DNA of 64,000 bases from Desulfitibacter alkalitolerans DSM 16504 (GCF_000620305.1 NZ_JHVU01000018.1:124001-188000), one strand, 5' to 3'. Counted from the stretch's first letter, positions 34,786 through 44,491 are shown. Program-made: numbers and translations. The notes: generated by a model from the sequence alone, not told the origin.

Positions 34786-35751
34786 TTGACACTTGATTTT
34801 ATTTTTGGCATTGCCGGTTTAATACTGCTTTTTCTGGGCGGTGAATACCTTGTGAAGGGCTCAGCCAATCTAGCCTTGTCACTAGGAATTAGTACAGGAA
34901 TAGTTGGCTTAACTGTAGTTGCTATAGGCACATCCTCACCGGAGCTGGTAGTCTCTTTACTTGCGGCAGTTAATGGCAGGGGGGCATTGAGCCTTGGGAA
35001 TATTGTAGGCAGTAACATGGCAAACATTGGTTTAATAGTGGGCCTAACAGCCCTGATCATGCCTATTTCAATTCAATGGAAGTTTCTTAAGAGGGACATG
35101 CCTGTAATGATTTTGGCATTTATATTTTATTTTATTTTTGCCTTGTCAGGTACAATAACTAGAATGAATGGCATAGTGCTGCTGGGTGGGTTATTTATAT
35201 ATTTGCTCTTTTATGCATTATTAATAATTAAAAGCTGCAATAATAAATCGCTTAACAGTTCATGTGATGTTAATTTAAAGCAGCCCGAAACCAGTAAAAA
35301 GATTGACTTAATTAGAATAATTGCCGGTATCGCCTTTCTCATGCTGGGAGGGCACCTCCTTGTGGAATCGGCAACCGGCATAGCCCTTGCCTTTGGGGTT
35401 TCAGAATGGGTAATAGCAATTTCCATGGTAGCAGTAGGAACATCTCTTCCTGAGCTTTCAACATCAATCGTAGCAGCTGTTCGCGGCTACCCGGAGATGG
35501 TAATTGGTAATGTTATTGGCAGCAATATTTTTAATGTGCTTTTTGTGCAGGCTGCGGTGGCGGTTGTTCAGCCTGTACCGGTACAATGGTCTTTTGTAAC
35601 CTTTGAATTTCCTATAATGGTTGGAGCTGGTTTTCTCATGTATCTTATACTAAGAACTGATTATCGTGTAAGTCGTATAGAGGGTGGATTGCTCCTGGCT
35701 GGTTATATAGTTGTAATTCTAATGTCTTTTATGAGAAATCCCATGGTATGA
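34786..35751 (+). CDS. Calcium/sodium antiporter (CaCA family)
   Basis: 321 residues with about ten helices and two inverted repeats. The ion-binding alpha motifs appear twice: TVVAIGTSSPELVVSLLAA and SMVAVGTSLPELSTSIVAA, each followed by GNIVGSN or GNVIGSN. This is the YrbG-like subgroup of Na+/Ca2+ exchangers. TTG 34786 follows GGGAGTGG. It is monocistronic by spacing. Confidence 0.94.
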   Translation: MTLDFIFGIAGLILLFLGGEYLVKGSANLALSLGISTGIVGLTVVAIGTSSPELVVSLLAAVNGRGALSLGNIVGSNMANIGLIVGLTALIMPISIQWKFLKRDMPVMILAFIFYFIFALSGTITRMNGIVLLGGLFIYLLFYALLIIKSCNNKSLNSSCDVNLKQPETSKKIDLIRIIAGIAFLMLGGHLLVESATGIALAFGVSEWVIAISMVAVGTSLPELSTSIVAAVRGYPEMVIGNVIGSNIFNVLFVQAAVAVVQPVPVQWSFVTFEFPIMVGAGFLMYLILRTDYRVSRIEGGLLLAGYIVVILMSFMRNPMV

Positions 35752-35783
35752 TGCTTTGTTTTGTGAAAAATAATACTTCTGTG

Positions 35784-35813
35784 TTGACAGGAATTATTCC
35801 TTAGGAGTAGAAT
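35784..35813 (+). promoter_or_regulatory. Sigma-A promoter of the ferredoxin gene
   Basis: TTGACA (35784-35789), 18 bases, TAGAAT (35808-35813). Confidence 0.7.
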
Positions 35814-35880
35814 TATTTTTAGAAGCTATTATGTTATGAACGCAAGGACGTTCATATAAAAAATTTTAGGGGGAGAAAAT

Positions 35881-36048
35881 ATGGCAGTTAAAATTGATAA
35901 GGATCTTTGTAATGCTTGTGGAGCCTGTGTAGACGCTTGTGCCTTTGATGCACTTGAAGTTGAGGAATTTGCAGTATGTAATGAAGAAGAATGTACTGAG
36001 TGCGAAGCTTGTATTGATGAGTGCCCAACTGAGGCAATCAGCTTGTAA
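35881..36048 (+). CDS. 2[4Fe-4S] ferredoxin, 55 aa
   Basis: MAVKIDKDLCNACGACVDAC opens the protein: a full CxxCxxCxxxC cluster, then CTECEACIDECP as the second. It therefore carries eight Cys for two [4Fe-4S] clusters. It acts as a small soluble electron carrier in anaerobic redox reactions. AGGGGGAG lies upstream of ATG 35881. The first cluster is followed by Ala rather than the common Pro. A clear promoter precedes and a strong terminator follows. Partners are unknown. Confidence 0.93.
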   Translation: MAVKIDKDLCNACGACVDACAFDALEVEEFAVCNEEECTECEACIDECPTEAISL

Positions 36049-36112
36049 GAAACAGTTATATTAATAAGGAAAAAGAAAAACATAGCAGTAAGAAAAAATA
36101 GCAGTAATGAGC

Positions 36113-36153
36113 AAGGGGGCGCAAAACTTAAAGTTTTGTTACGCCCCCTTTTG
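36113..36153. terminator. Bidirectional terminator
   Basis: AAGGGGGCG..AAAACTT / AAGTTTTGT..CGCCCCCTT stem between convergent ferredoxin and TauE genes. Confidence 0.9.
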
Positions 36154-36167
36154 TTTTACACAAAACC

Positions 36168-36941
36168 TTAGGTAAAAAGATTAAATACACCTAGAAGCTT
36201 TAGAGCCATGGCTATAACTGATGCAGCCAGCACCCATCGTATCCATTTGTCTCCGCCTTTTACGGCAAAAATACTACCTGCCCACGCCCCTACAGCATTT
36301 CCAGCAGCAAGCAATATGCCAATTAACCAATCCACATTTCCAGACAGGACAAAGACTATAAGAGATGTTACTATATACAGGCCTACCACAAATACCTTCA
36401 AGCTGTTTATCTTTACTAGAGAAAGGCCGGTAAGTATGGACAAGGCTGCTATGATAATAAAACCAACACCTGCTTGAATGAAACCACCGTAGATTCCAAT
36501 GAAAAAGAAAACAATGCCGGCTGCCCACTTTTTTTCCCTGCTCATTTCCTCTTCATATTTTATGTATTTTTTATGAGGCTCAAACAGAATTACATACAAA
36601 ACCAGAAGCATTACCACGGCAAGTATTCTATTAAATATTTCATCTGAAAGATTAATGGCAAAGCCGGCACCAACTATGGAGCCAACCATGGCTGGTATGC
36701 CTAAAATGAGTCCAAACCTCAGATCAAAAAACCCCTTGTGGCGAAAGCCTGCCACTGCAACTACATTTTGTACAACCAAAGCAACCCTGTTGGTGCCATT
36801 TGCCATGGCCGATGGCATCCCAAAAAAGATAAGCATGGGCATTGTTATTAATGAGCCTCCGCCACCAACAGTATTTAGGAAGCCTGCAGCTATTCCAGTA
36901 GCTATTATTAAAGGTATATAATAATCAGGCAAAAAAACCAC
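36168..36941 (-). CDS. TauE/SafE-family membrane transporter (DUF81)
   Basis: 257 residues with seven to eight helices; the start YYIPLIIATGIAAGFLNTVGGGGSLITMP (landmark GGGGSL) and second repeat FFIGIYGGFIQAGVGF are typical. Family members export sulfite or sulfoacetate or related anions; the substrate is not readable here. The gene is monocistronic, divergent from the trp leader. Confidence 0.9.
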   Translation of the reverse strand: MVFLPDYYIPLIIATGIAAGFLNTVGGGGSLITMPMLIFFGMPSAMANGTNRVALVVQNVVAVAGFRHKGFFDLRFGLILGIPAMVGSIVGAGFAINLSDEIFNRILAVVMLLVLYVILFEPHKKYIKYEEEMSREKKWAAGIVFFFIGIYGGFIQAGVGFIIIAALSILTGLSLVKINSLKVFVVGLYIVTSLIVFVLSGNVDWLIGILLAAGNAVGAWAGSIFAVKGGDKWIRWVLAASVIAMALKLLGVFNLFT

Positions 36942-37059
36942 TCCCCCAGATCTTAAATCTTCTTTAAGATTAATATATTATATCTATATTAGCAATAGTC
37001 TGTAAAAATCTGCAAACCCGAGCAACAAAACTTCGGCAACAAAATTCCTAAAATTTTTC

Positions 37060-37089
37060 TTGACAGCACTATTATTAGAATCATATAAT
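37060..37089 (+). promoter_or_regulatory. Sigma-A promoter of the trp operon
   Basis: TTGACA (37060-37065), 18 bases, TATAAT (37084-37089), upstream of the T-box leader. Confidence 0.85.
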
Positions 37090-37099
37090 GAACGAAATA

Positions 37100-37413
37100 T
37101 AACTTCACGACAAAGGCAATGCGTGGGAATAGTAGCCATTGTTGCAGACACTGCAGAGAGCCGGGGGTGGTGGAATCCTGGCGTGTAACGGGCATGGTGA
37201 ATGGACCCACAAGCCGCAGGTCCAAATTGCTTTAAAGCTATAAAGCTTTAAAGCAAGAGTAGCAGCCTGCCGGAACCTTTACCGTTAAAAAAAGGCAGAT
37301 ATCGGATGTTTTCCACAATCCCGTATTTGTAATGAGCGGGCTTTTATTAGCCAAATGAGGGTGGTACCGCGGAAACTAGCTTTTCGTCCTTAAACAGGAT
37401 GAAAGGCTTTTTT
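37100..37413 (+). promoter_or_regulatory. T-box riboswitch (tRNA-Trp) of the trp operon
   Basis: A complete leader: AGAGAGCC and GGTGG-type Stem I bulges, a specifier-loop GAA-TGG-A (TGG codon at 37202-37204, Trp), stem III near 37321-37350, and the T-box AGGGTGGTACCGCGG at 37358-37372. The TGGT in it pairs with the tRNA acceptor end. A terminator (AGCTTTTCGTCC / GGATGAAAGGCT plus T-run, 37378-37413) is the alternative. Uncharged tRNA-Trp should allow read-through to trpE. Confidence 0.93.
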
Positions 37414-37441
37414 ATTTTGAGAAGAGATGAGGTGAGGCCTT

Positions 37442-38941
37442 ATGAAATCCATGGTCATGCAATCCAAGGAGGATTTTATAAGATTAGCTGAAAGTGCAAA
37501 CCTAATTCCGGTTTACGGTGAATATTCAGCAGCCCTGGAAACTCCCCTGTCGGTATATCTAAAACTAGGGAGTGGTCCCTACAGCTTTTTATTGGAAAGT
37601 GTGGAAAAGGGGCAGCGGGTAGGAAGGTATTCCTTCGTTGGATTTGAGCCTTCCATGTTATTTCAGGCTAAAGAAGGAGTAGTAACCATAACTGAACAAG
37701 GCAAAACAACCCAACACGAAAGTAAAGACCCTTTAAAGGATTTGGAGCAAATTTTTAAGAGGTTTACCCCTGCAAGAATCCCCGGGCTGCCGTCCTTTAG
37801 TGGCGGAGCTGTCGGTTATCTGGGCTATGATATGGTACGTTACTGGGAAAGGCTTCCCAGACCTGCAGACAAGAATACAGAGTACCCTGATTGTTTTTTT
37901 GTATTTGCTGAAACAGTAGTAGTTTTTGACCATGTAAACCAGACAATGAAGGTTGTAGTAAATACAAGGGTGGGAGATAATCCTGAAAAGGACTATGAAG
38001 GGGCTGCTGCAAGGATTAATAAAATTACCTCTATTCTAAGTAAACCTCTAACAAAGACAATGACGGGGAAGGGATTTATAACCGGCAAAAAGCATGTTAA
38101 TTACCAGCACAGCTGTACCTCACAAGAGTTTAGGGAAATGGTTAAAAAAGCAAAGGAATATATAGCCGCAGGAGATATTTTTCAGGTTGTTCTCTCACGA
38201 AAGACTGCCTTCAAGCTGTATAAAGAGCCAATATCAATATACAGCACCCTGCGCCATATAAATCCATCTCCCTACATGTTTTATTTGAGCTTTGGTGATA
38301 TTTCCCTGATTGGTTCGTCTCCGGAAATAATGGTGAAAATGGAAGACGGCATTGCTGAATTAAAGCCTATAGCCGGAACAAGACCAAGGGGCAAAACAAT
38401 AGAGGAAGACAAACTCATGGCTGCAGAGCTGTTAAAGGACGAAAAGGAAAAGGCAGAGCACCTGATGCTTGTTGATCTGGGCCGTAATGACCTTGGCAGG
38501 GTAAGCCGTTATGGAAGTGTTAAGGTGGAGGAATACATGACTATTGAAAACTATTCACATGTAATGCACATTGTTTCCAGGGTGACAGGTGCCGTTAGAG
38601 ATGAATTAAACTGCTTTGATGTGCTCAGGGCTTCCTTTCCTGCAGGAACCTTATCAGGAGCACCAAAAATAAGGGCAATGGAAATAATAGATGAGCTGGA
38701 ACCCCTTGGCAGGGGACCCTATGGTGGAGCTGTAGGTTATATAAGCTTTACTGGAAATATGGATACCTGCATCACCATTCGCACCTTAATTGCCAGGGGA
38801 AATGAGGGATTTGTGCAGGCCGGTGCAGGAATAGTAGCTGATTCAGATCCCGGCAGGGAGTATGAGGAGGTCTGCAATAAAGCCCAGGCTCTTTTAAATG
38901 CAGCGGATATCATGGGGGGATATGATGTTGTTAATAATTGA
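37442..38941 (+). CDS. trpE: Anthranilate synthase component I
   Basis: 499 residues. Makes anthranilate from chorismate, with ammonia from TrpG. The N-terminal FLLESVEKG is the feedback Trp-binding LLES element; the catalytic part has PSPYMFYLSFGDISLIGSSPE, PIAGTRPRG, EHLMLVDLGRND and GTLSGAPKIRAMEII. ATG 37442 with GAGGTGAGG upstream. It overlaps trpG by 20 bases (translational coupling). First gene after the Trp T-box. Confidence 0.97.
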   Translation: MKSMVMQSKEDFIRLAESANLIPVYGEYSAALETPLSVYLKLGSGPYSFLLESVEKGQRVGRYSFVGFEPSMLFQAKEGVVTITEQGKTTQHESKDPLKDLEQIFKRFTPARIPGLPSFSGGAVGYLGYDMVRYWERLPRPADKNTEYPDCFFVFAETVVVFDHVNQTMKVVVNTRVGDNPEKDYEGAAARINKITSILSKPLTKTMTGKGFITGKKHVNYQHSCTSQEFREMVKKAKEYIAAGDIFQVVLSRKTAFKLYKEPISIYSTLRHINPSPYMFYLSFGDISLIGSSPEIMVKMEDGIAELKPIAGTRPRGKTIEEDKLMAAELLKDEKEKAEHLMLVDLGRNDLGRVSRYGSVKVEEYMTIENYSHVMHIVSRVTGAVRDELNCFDVLRASFPAGTLSGAPKIRAMEIIDELEPLGRGPYGGAVGYISFTGNMDTCITIRTLIARGNEGFVQAGAGIVADSDPGREYEEVCNKAQALLNAADIMGGYDVVNN

Positions 38942-39488
38942 TAATTACGATTCCTTTGTATATAACCTGGTACAGTATTTTGGAGAGCTGGGTGAAGAGA
39001 TCATTGTAGTCAGAAATGACCAAATGTCCCTGGATGACCTGGAAAACATGTCTCCACAAAGGATAGTGATATCCCCTGGGCCTGGCATTCCTGAAAATGC
39101 AGGAGTTTGTATAGACTTGATAAGGCGTTTTTCCGGCAGAGTACCTATTCTGGGTGTTTGTCTGGGCCATCAATGTATTGGCTCGGCATTTGGAGCCAGG
39201 GTGGTTCGTGGAGAAGAGCCCTATCATGGGAAAACCTCCCTGGTCTATCATGAAAACCAGGGCATCTTAAAGGGTATACCCCGGGAAATAACAGTTGCCC
39301 GCTATCATTCCCTGGTAATAGAAAAGGGCAGCCTCCCAAGGGCCCTTAAAGTAACCGCTGTCAGCAGTGAGGGAACTATCATGGCAGTGCAGCATGAAAC
39401 ACACCCAACCTTTGGACTGCAATTTCATCCAGAGTCCATAGCAAGCCAGCAGGGAAGGGAAATATTAAAAAATTTTATTGAGGTATAA
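38922..39488 (+). CDS. trpG: Anthranilate synthase component II (glutamine amidotransferase)
   Basis: 188 residues. Class I amidotransferase that feeds ammonia to TrpE. Motifs: LIIDNYDSFVYNLVQY at the start, ISPGPG, nucleophile Cys in LGVCLGHQCIG, and the catalytic His-Glu in LQFHPESI. I start at ATG 38922 (GGGGGGAT upstream); the longer frame from 38898 is inside trpE. A 131-nt gap with small repeats separates it from trpD. Confidence 0.96.
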   Translation: MMLLIIDNYDSFVYNLVQYFGELGEEIIVVRNDQMSLDDLENMSPQRIVISPGPGIPENAGVCIDLIRRFSGRVPILGVCLGHQCIGSAFGARVVRGEEPYHGKTSLVYHENQGILKGIPREITVARYHSLVIEKGSLPRALKVTAVSSEGTIMAVQHETHPTFGLQFHPESIASQQGREILKNFIEV

Positions 39489-39520
39489 CTTTAGTTTGAA
39501 TTACTTGAGTCAAGTTAGTT

Positions 39521-39551
39521 AAGTAAGTTAAGTCAGCCAAGTAAGTTAAGT
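39521..39551 (+). repeat. Short direct repeats between trpG and trpD
   Basis: AAGTAAGTTAAGT occurs at 39521-39533 and 39539-39551 within a wider run of GTTAAGT/GAGCAA-type quasi-repeats (39505-39585). It is AG-rich and has no hairpin. Confidence 0.7.
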
Positions 39552-39619
39552 GAGCAAGCTGAGAAAACTGAGCAAACTGAACAAGGTAGTTTTTAAAGAG
39601 ATGAGAGGAGCTGAGAAAT

Positions 39620-40651
39620 ATGATTAGAGAAGCCATTGGCAGGGTTATTAGGAGGGAGAACCTATCCTCCCAGGAAGCAAGTGAGGTAATGAAGGAGATA
39701 ATGGATGGCAAGGCCACTTCTGCCCAGATTGGCAGTTTTTTAACAGGATTGAGGATGAAGGGCGAAACTGCCGAAGAAATTCTTGGCTGTGCCCAGGTAA
39801 TGAGGGCCAAGGCAGAAAGGCTTACTACCAGGCATCCCTTTTTGGTGGATACATGTGGGACTGGGGGTGACGAGAGCGGAACATTCAATATATCTACAGC
39901 TGTTTGTTTTGTTGCAGCCGGTGCAGGTCTGCCTGTTGCCAAACACGGCAATCGTTCAGTATCAAGCAAGTGCGGCAGTGCCGACGTGCTGGAAGCCCTG
40001 GGGGTAAAAATTGACCTGTCCCCACAAAAGACGGAGCACATTCTCAATGAGATTGGAATTGGTTTTCTATTTGCTCCCATCTATCACAAGTCCATGAAGC
40101 ATGCAATAGGTCCCAGGAGGGAGATTGGTATACGAACTGTTTTTAACATGCTGGGGCCCTTGACTAATCCAGCCCGGGCCAGGTTTCAGATAGTAGGGGT
40201 TTATGATGCCTCATTAACTGAGGTTGTGGCCCAGGTACTAGAGAAACTAGGGGTAGAGGGTGCTTACGTAGTCCATGGAGCAGGTGGTCTGGATGAAATA
40301 TCCACCCTGGGCCCCACCAGGATTACCCACTTGCACAGGGGAACTATCAATACCTTTTATATTACCCCAGAGGACTTTGGTTTCCCCAGAAGAAGCCTTT
40401 TAGATTTAAAGGGAGATGATGCCCTTTATAATGCCCAGATTGTCAAAAAAGTCCTGGCTGGAGAAAAAGGCCCCCATAGAGAAATAGTCCTCCTTAATGC
40501 TGCAGCTGTATTCTCTGCTGCTGGGGCTGCCAGAAATCTTCAGGAAGGAATTGGAATTGCTGTTGAGGCAGTTGATACTGGAAGAGCCATGACAAAGCTG
40601 GAAGAATTAATCTATCTAAGCAATAGTGACCTGGAGGCGAGGATAGTATGA
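39620..40651 (+). CDS. trpD: Anthranilate phosphoribosyltransferase
   Basis: 343 residues. Joins anthranilate and PRPP. The PRPP-binding DTCGTGGDESGTFNIST, KHGNRSVSSKCGSADVLEALG and GPLTNPARARFQIVGVY segments are all intact. GAGAGGAG precedes ATG 39620. The stop overlaps the trpC start by ATGA. TrpD and TrpG are separate genes here rather than fused. Confidence 0.97.
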   Translation: MIREAIGRVIRRENLSSQEASEVMKEIMDGKATSAQIGSFLTGLRMKGETAEEILGCAQVMRAKAERLTTRHPFLVDTCGTGGDESGTFNISTAVCFVAAGAGLPVAKHGNRSVSSKCGSADVLEALGVKIDLSPQKTEHILNEIGIGFLFAPIYHKSMKHAIGPRREIGIRTVFNMLGPLTNPARARFQIVGVYDASLTEVVAQVLEKLGVEGAYVVHGAGGLDEISTLGPTRITHLHRGTINTFYITPEDFGFPRRSLLDLKGDDALYNAQIVKKVLAGEKGPHREIVLLNAAAVFSAAGAARNLQEGIGIAVEAVDTGRAMTKLEELIYLSNSDLEARIV

Positions 40652-41484
40652 CCATACTAGCTAAAATTGTTCAGGAGAAACGAATAGAAACAGCCAGGAG
40701 CAAAGAAGCTTTACCAGAGAAACTCTTGAAAGAACGTGTAATTAACAGGCAGTATAACACAGATCTGGCAGATAAGCTTCCTGCAGGGCCACGAGGATCC
40801 TTTAAAAAGGCCCTGGCGGCCCCTGGAATTAGCCTTATATCTGAAGTGAAAAAAGCTTCACCATCCAAGGGGATTTTTAAAAAAGATTTAAACCCTGTGG
40901 AGACAGCCCTGATTTATGAAAGAGCCGGTGCTGCAGCAGTATCAGTCCTTACAGACACAAAATTTTTTCAGGGAAGCTTACAAGACATGGTGGCGGTTAA
41001 ATCTGCCATTGCCCTGCCTGTACTAAGAAAGGACTTTATAATTGATGCCTACCAGTTATATGAGGCCAGGTATTATGGTGCTGATGCAGTACTATTAATA
41101 GCAGCTATCCTGGACAATGCCCATTTACAAAATTTTATCCACCTTGCCCATGAGCTGGGCCTTGATGCCCTGGTGGAGGTTCATTCTAAAGGGGAACTCC
41201 AGGTTGCCCTTGATTGTGGAGCTGAGATAATTGGTATTAATAACAGGGATTTAGAAACCTTTAAAACTAGTATTGCAACAACCATGGAACTGGCCCAGTA
41301 CATCCCTGACAGCTGTATTCTTGTAAGTGAAAGCGGTATTTCCACTTACGAAGATGTAAAGGAGCTGGCATCAGTTGGGGTGGATGCCATTCTGGTAGGG
41401 GAGGCTTTAATTACCAGTCCAGATATTGAAGGCAAGGTAAAAGAGCTTTTAGAAGGATATGCTCCAGGAGGATATCCTTTATGA
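40648..41484 (+). CDS. trpC: Indole-3-glycerol phosphate synthase
   Basis: 278 residues. Ring closure to indole-3-glycerol phosphate in a TIM barrel. Motifs: ISLISEVKKASPSKG (catalytic Lys), VLTDTKFFQGSL, LRKDFIIDAYQLYEARYYGADAVLLI and IGINNRDLETF. Overlaps trpD and trpF by four bases each (ATGA), indicating coupled translation. Not fused to TrpF. Confidence 0.97.
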   Translation: MTILAKIVQEKRIETARSKEALPEKLLKERVINRQYNTDLADKLPAGPRGSFKKALAAPGISLISEVKKASPSKGIFKKDLNPVETALIYERAGAAAVSVLTDTKFFQGSLQDMVAVKSAIALPVLRKDFIIDAYQLYEARYYGADAVLLIAAILDNAHLQNFIHLAHELGLDALVEVHSKGELQVALDCGAEIIGINNRDLETFKTSIATTMELAQYIPDSCILVSESGISTYEDVKELASVGVDAILVGEALITSPDIEGKVKELLEGYAPGGYPL

Positions 41485-42122
41485 CCTGGATAAAAATCTG
41501 CGGCATAACCAATCTTTTAGATGCACAGGAGGCAGTTTTACTTGGAGCAGATGCCCTGGGCTTTATATTTGCAGACAGCAAACGCAAGGTTAAGCCCCAG
41601 GCGGCTAAAGAAATTATTGACCTTTTACCAGGACATGTGGAAAAAATCGGAGTTTTTCTTGATGAAAAAGCCCAGGAAGTGGAGGCTGCAGCCAGGTTTT
41701 GCGGACTTACTGGACTCCAGCTTCATGGCAGTGAATCCCCCAAATACTGTAAGGGGTTTGCCCAGTATAAAGTAATCAAGGCTTTTAGAGTAAATGAGCG
41801 CATGGGCTGGGAGGAGATAGGGCCCTATGCTGCATCAGGGGTTGTGGATAGAATCCTTCTGGACACTTATGTGGAAGGGATTCCTGGCGGCACAGGAAAA
41901 ACCTTTCCCTGGAGGCTGGTGCCCCAATTAAGAAAAAGCCTTACCCGGGACATGCCGGTAATAGCAGCAGGGGGAATAAATCCCCTGAATGTGCTCCAGG
42001 CCATTAAAGAGGCTAACCCCTTTGGAATAGATGTGGGCAGCGGCGTTGAAAGACAAGCCGGTGTAAAAGACCATGAAAAGCTAAAACAGCTTATATATCA
42101 AGTTAAAAAATCAGGTGCTTAG
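41481..42122 (+). CDS. trpF: Phosphoribosylanthranilate isomerase
   Basis: 213 residues. Amadori rearrangement in Trp synthesis. Motifs: WIKICGITNLLDA (catalytic Cys), ALGFIFADSKRKV, LLDTY with the catalytic Asp, GGTGKTFPW and AGGINPLNV. GGAGGATAT lies upstream. It overlaps trpC by four bases and is followed by trpB after six. Confidence 0.97.
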   Translation: MTWIKICGITNLLDAQEAVLLGADALGFIFADSKRKVKPQAAKEIIDLLPGHVEKIGVFLDEKAQEVEAAARFCGLTGLQLHGSESPKYCKGFAQYKVIKAFRVNERMGWEEIGPYAASGVVDRILLDTYVEGIPGGTGKTFPWRLVPQLRKSLTRDMPVIAAGGINPLNVLQAIKEANPFGIDVGSGVERQAGVKDHEKLKQLIYQVKKSGA

Positions 42123-42128
42123 GAGGCG

Positions 42129-43322
42129 ATGGCTTTGAATAACCCTTCAGGGTATTTTGGAGAATTTGGGGGCCAGTATGTCCCCGAAACATTAATGTCA
42201 GCGTTAAATGAACTGGAAAAGGCTTATTTAAAATACAAGGATGACCAGGATTTTTTAAATGAATTCAAGTATTATCTCAAAGAGTATGTTGGCAGGCCAA
42301 CACCTTTATATTATGCCCGGCAGCTCACTGATTATCTGGGTGGTGCCAAAATCTATCTCAAAAGAGAGGACCTGAACCATACAGGAGCCCATAAAATAAA
42401 TAATAGTCTGGGACAGGTTCTGCTTGCCAGGAAAATGGGTAAAGAAAGGGTCATTGCTGAAACAGGTGCCGGCCAGCATGGGGTGGCAACTGCAACTGCA
42501 GCAGCACTTCTTAATCTTCAATGTGAAGTATTCATGGGAACAGAGGATGTAAGACGTCAGAGCCTGAATGTATTCAGGATGAAGCTTTTGGGGGCAAAGG
42601 TCAATGAGGTGCACACAGGCACCAGGACATTAAAGGATGCCACCAATGAAGCATTGCGCAACTGGGCTGCCACATCCCATGCCACCCACTATGTCATAGG
42701 CTCTGTTGTTGGACCGCATCCCTATCCAACAATGGTAAGAGACTTTCAAAAAATAATTGGCGAGGAAACCAAAGAGCAGGTCCAGGCAGCGCAAGGGCGG
42801 ATGCCAGATTATCTGGTAGCCTGTGTTGGTGGTGGAAGCAACTCCATGGGCTTCTTTCATCCCTTTAAGGAGCTAGATGAAGTACAGCTGGTTGGAGTGG
42901 AAGCTGGAGGCAGCGGCTTAAGCACTGGACACCATGCTGCAACCTTGACTGCAGGAAGCAAGGGGGTCTTACACGGTGCCTTGAGCTATCTGCTTCAGGA
43001 TAATGATGGCCAGATACTTCCAGCCCATTCTATCTCTGCGGGTCTTGATTATCCGGGAGTGGGACCAGAACACAGTTATCTTAAAGATACCGGCAGGGCC
43101 CAGTATCACCCTGTAACAGATAGGGAAGCATTAGATGCCTTTAAACTTCTTGCAAGGCTGGAGGGCATAATTCCAGCCCTGGAAAGTGCCCATGCCCTTT
43201 CCCATGCCTGCAGGCTGGCTGCTGCTTTAAGCAGGGATAAGGTCATTGTAGTCTGCCTTTCAGGCAGGGGAGATAAGGATGTGAATGAAGTATTAAGTAT
43301 GATAGGCGGTGAATTGGCGTGA
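42129..43322 (+). CDS. trpB: Tryptophan synthase beta chain
   Basis: 397 residues. Joins indole and serine with [19 protein letters not shown] opens the protein; PLP Lys is in GAHKINN (Lys89); [13 protein letters not shown] and [12 protein letters not shown] bind cofactor. It is the TrpB1 type, matching the adjacent trpA. AGGAGGCG precedes ATG 42129. Overlaps trpA by four bases. Confidence 0.98.
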   Translation: MALNNPSGYFGEFGGQYVPETLMSALNELEKAYLKYKDDQDFLNEFKYYLKEYVGRPTPLYYARQLTDYLGGAKIYLKREDLNHTGAHKINNSLGQVLLARKMGKERVIAETGAGQHGVATATAAALLNLQCEVFMGTEDVRRQSLNVFRMKLLGAKVNEVHTGTRTLKDATNEALRNWAATSHATHYVIGSVVGPHPYPTMVRDFQKIIGEETKEQVQAAQGRMPDYLVACVGGGSNSMGFFHPFKELDEVQLVGVEAGGSGLSTGHHAATLTAGSKGVLHGALSYLLQDNDGQILPAHSISAGLDYPGVGPEHSYLKDTGRAQYHPVTDREALDAFKLLARLEGIIPALESAHALSHACRLAAALSRDKVIVVCLSGRGDKDVNEVLSMIGGELA

Positions 43323-44164
43323 ATAGAATTGATAAGGTCTTTAAAGAACTTCAGAACAAAGGGGAAAAAGCACTAATAGCATACATCAGCTGTGGTGACC
43401 CCAGCCTTGATTTTACAGAAGAACTGGTTCCACTCCTTGCAGACAGCGGGGCAGATCTTATTGAGCTTGGTATCCCTTATTCAGATCCAGTTGCTGATGG
43501 ACCCACCATCCAGAGGGCTTCCGGCAGGGCCCTGGCAGGTGGGGTCACCCTGGAAAAAATTCTTTCAATGGCTAAAAGGTTGAGGGAGAGAACTCAAGTG
43601 CCTTTAATAATGATGACCTATTACAACCCGGTATACGTTGCAGGATTAGATTCCTTTGTTGAAAAGGCTGCCCTTGCTGGAGTTGATGGCTTGATAATTC
43701 CCGACCTGCCTGTAGAGGAGGCCCATACATTAAAAATGGCTGCAGATAAGAGGAATGTGCACCTCATATTTCTGGCAGCCCCTACCAGTACTCCCGAAAG
43801 AATTGCAAGGATTGCTGAACTCTCAAGGGGTTTTGTTTACTGTGTAAGTGTAGCAGGGGTTACAGGAGCCAGGGATACCACAGCCCATGGTTTAGAGGGC
43901 TTTTTAAATAAGATCAGACAGTATACAGAGCTGCCCTTATGCGTAGGATTTGGCATCTCAGGGCCCGGGACTGCCCGTGAGGCAGTTAAGCATGCTGATG
44001 GAGTGATTGTGGGCAGCAGTTTGATTGAAAGGATAGAGCAAGCCCTGCAGGGTGAAAATATGCAGGGAGAGGGCTGCGAACCATTAAAGGCAGCAGGTCC
44101 AGCAGAAGCAATGAATTCAGCTGTCCAATTTATTAGAGACATAAAAGCAGCTATTAAAAAATAG
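43319..44164 (+). CDS. trpA: Tryptophan synthase alpha chain
   Basis: 281 residues. Releases indole from indole-3-glycerol phosphate. Catalytic Glu in [19 protein letters not shown] and Asp in [22 protein letters not shown] and CVGFGISGP bind phosphate. It carries a longer hydrophilic tail (about 245-268, [19 protein letters not shown] region) than usual. Starts GTG 43319. Ends the trp operon. Confidence 0.97.
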   Translation: MNRIDKVFKELQNKGEKALIAYISCGDPSLDFTEELVPLLADSGADLIELGIPYSDPVADGPTIQRASGRALAGGVTLEKILSMAKRLRERTQVPLIMMTYYNPVYVAGLDSFVEKAALAGVDGLIIPDLPVEEAHTLKMAADKRNVHLIFLAAPTSTPERIARIAELSRGFVYCVSVAGVTGARDTTAHGLEGFLNKIRQYTELPLCVGFGISGPGTAREAVKHADGVIVGSSLIERIEQALQGENMQGEGCEPLKAAGPAEAMNSAVQFIRDIKAAIKK

Positions 44165-44237
44165 CAAAATAATTTAAAACAATTGCAGCACTGTTAACAA
44201 GCCAAACACATAAATCAAGTTAATCCAGTATTTACAG

Positions 44238-44266
44238 TTGCTTTTTCAGTAAATAATCATTATAAT
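44238..44266 (+). promoter_or_regulatory. Promoter of the aroF leader
   Basis: TTGCTT (44238-44243), 17 bases, TATAAT (44261-44266). Confidence 0.65.
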
Positions 44267-44491
44267 AATTCAATATATATTGTTATTTTTGGTAGTGTCT
44301 GCCCATCCTGGGACTGGGCAGGTGGTAGAATGGTAGGACGTAGTTAGCCTTAGAGTGAAGTCAAAAAGGAAGGACGGTAGGATGGTAGAAGGAAGGCTTA
44401 TGAAAGCACTCTTTTGAGTGTCTTTTTTGTACCCTTCATTCCTGCCAGAAAAACAGGCATGCGTGCCAAATTAAAAAATGGAGGGATAATA
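44267..44491 (+). promoter_or_regulatory. Unclassified aroF leader with attenuator
   Basis: About 220 nt without an ORF. It holds hairpin CTGCCCA/TGGGCAG (44299-44321), two similar blocks (GGTAGAATGGTAGGA and GGTAGGATGGTAGAA) at 44325 and 44377, and a terminator at 44405-44429. AGAGTG (44352-44357) could pair with CACTCT and block it. It lacks the T-box core, so the sensing mode is unknown. Confidence 0.55.
44405..44429 (+). terminator. Leader terminator before aroF
   Basis: CACTC-TTTT-GAGTG followed by TCTTTTTT, 60 nt before the aroF start. The stem is short (five or six pairs), so it could be conditional. Confidence 0.6.

Noticed and set aside
44325-44400. T-box in the aroF leader because of GGTGG and GGTAGG blocks
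   Set aside because: The conserved AGGGTGGNACCGCG core and Stem I features are missing.
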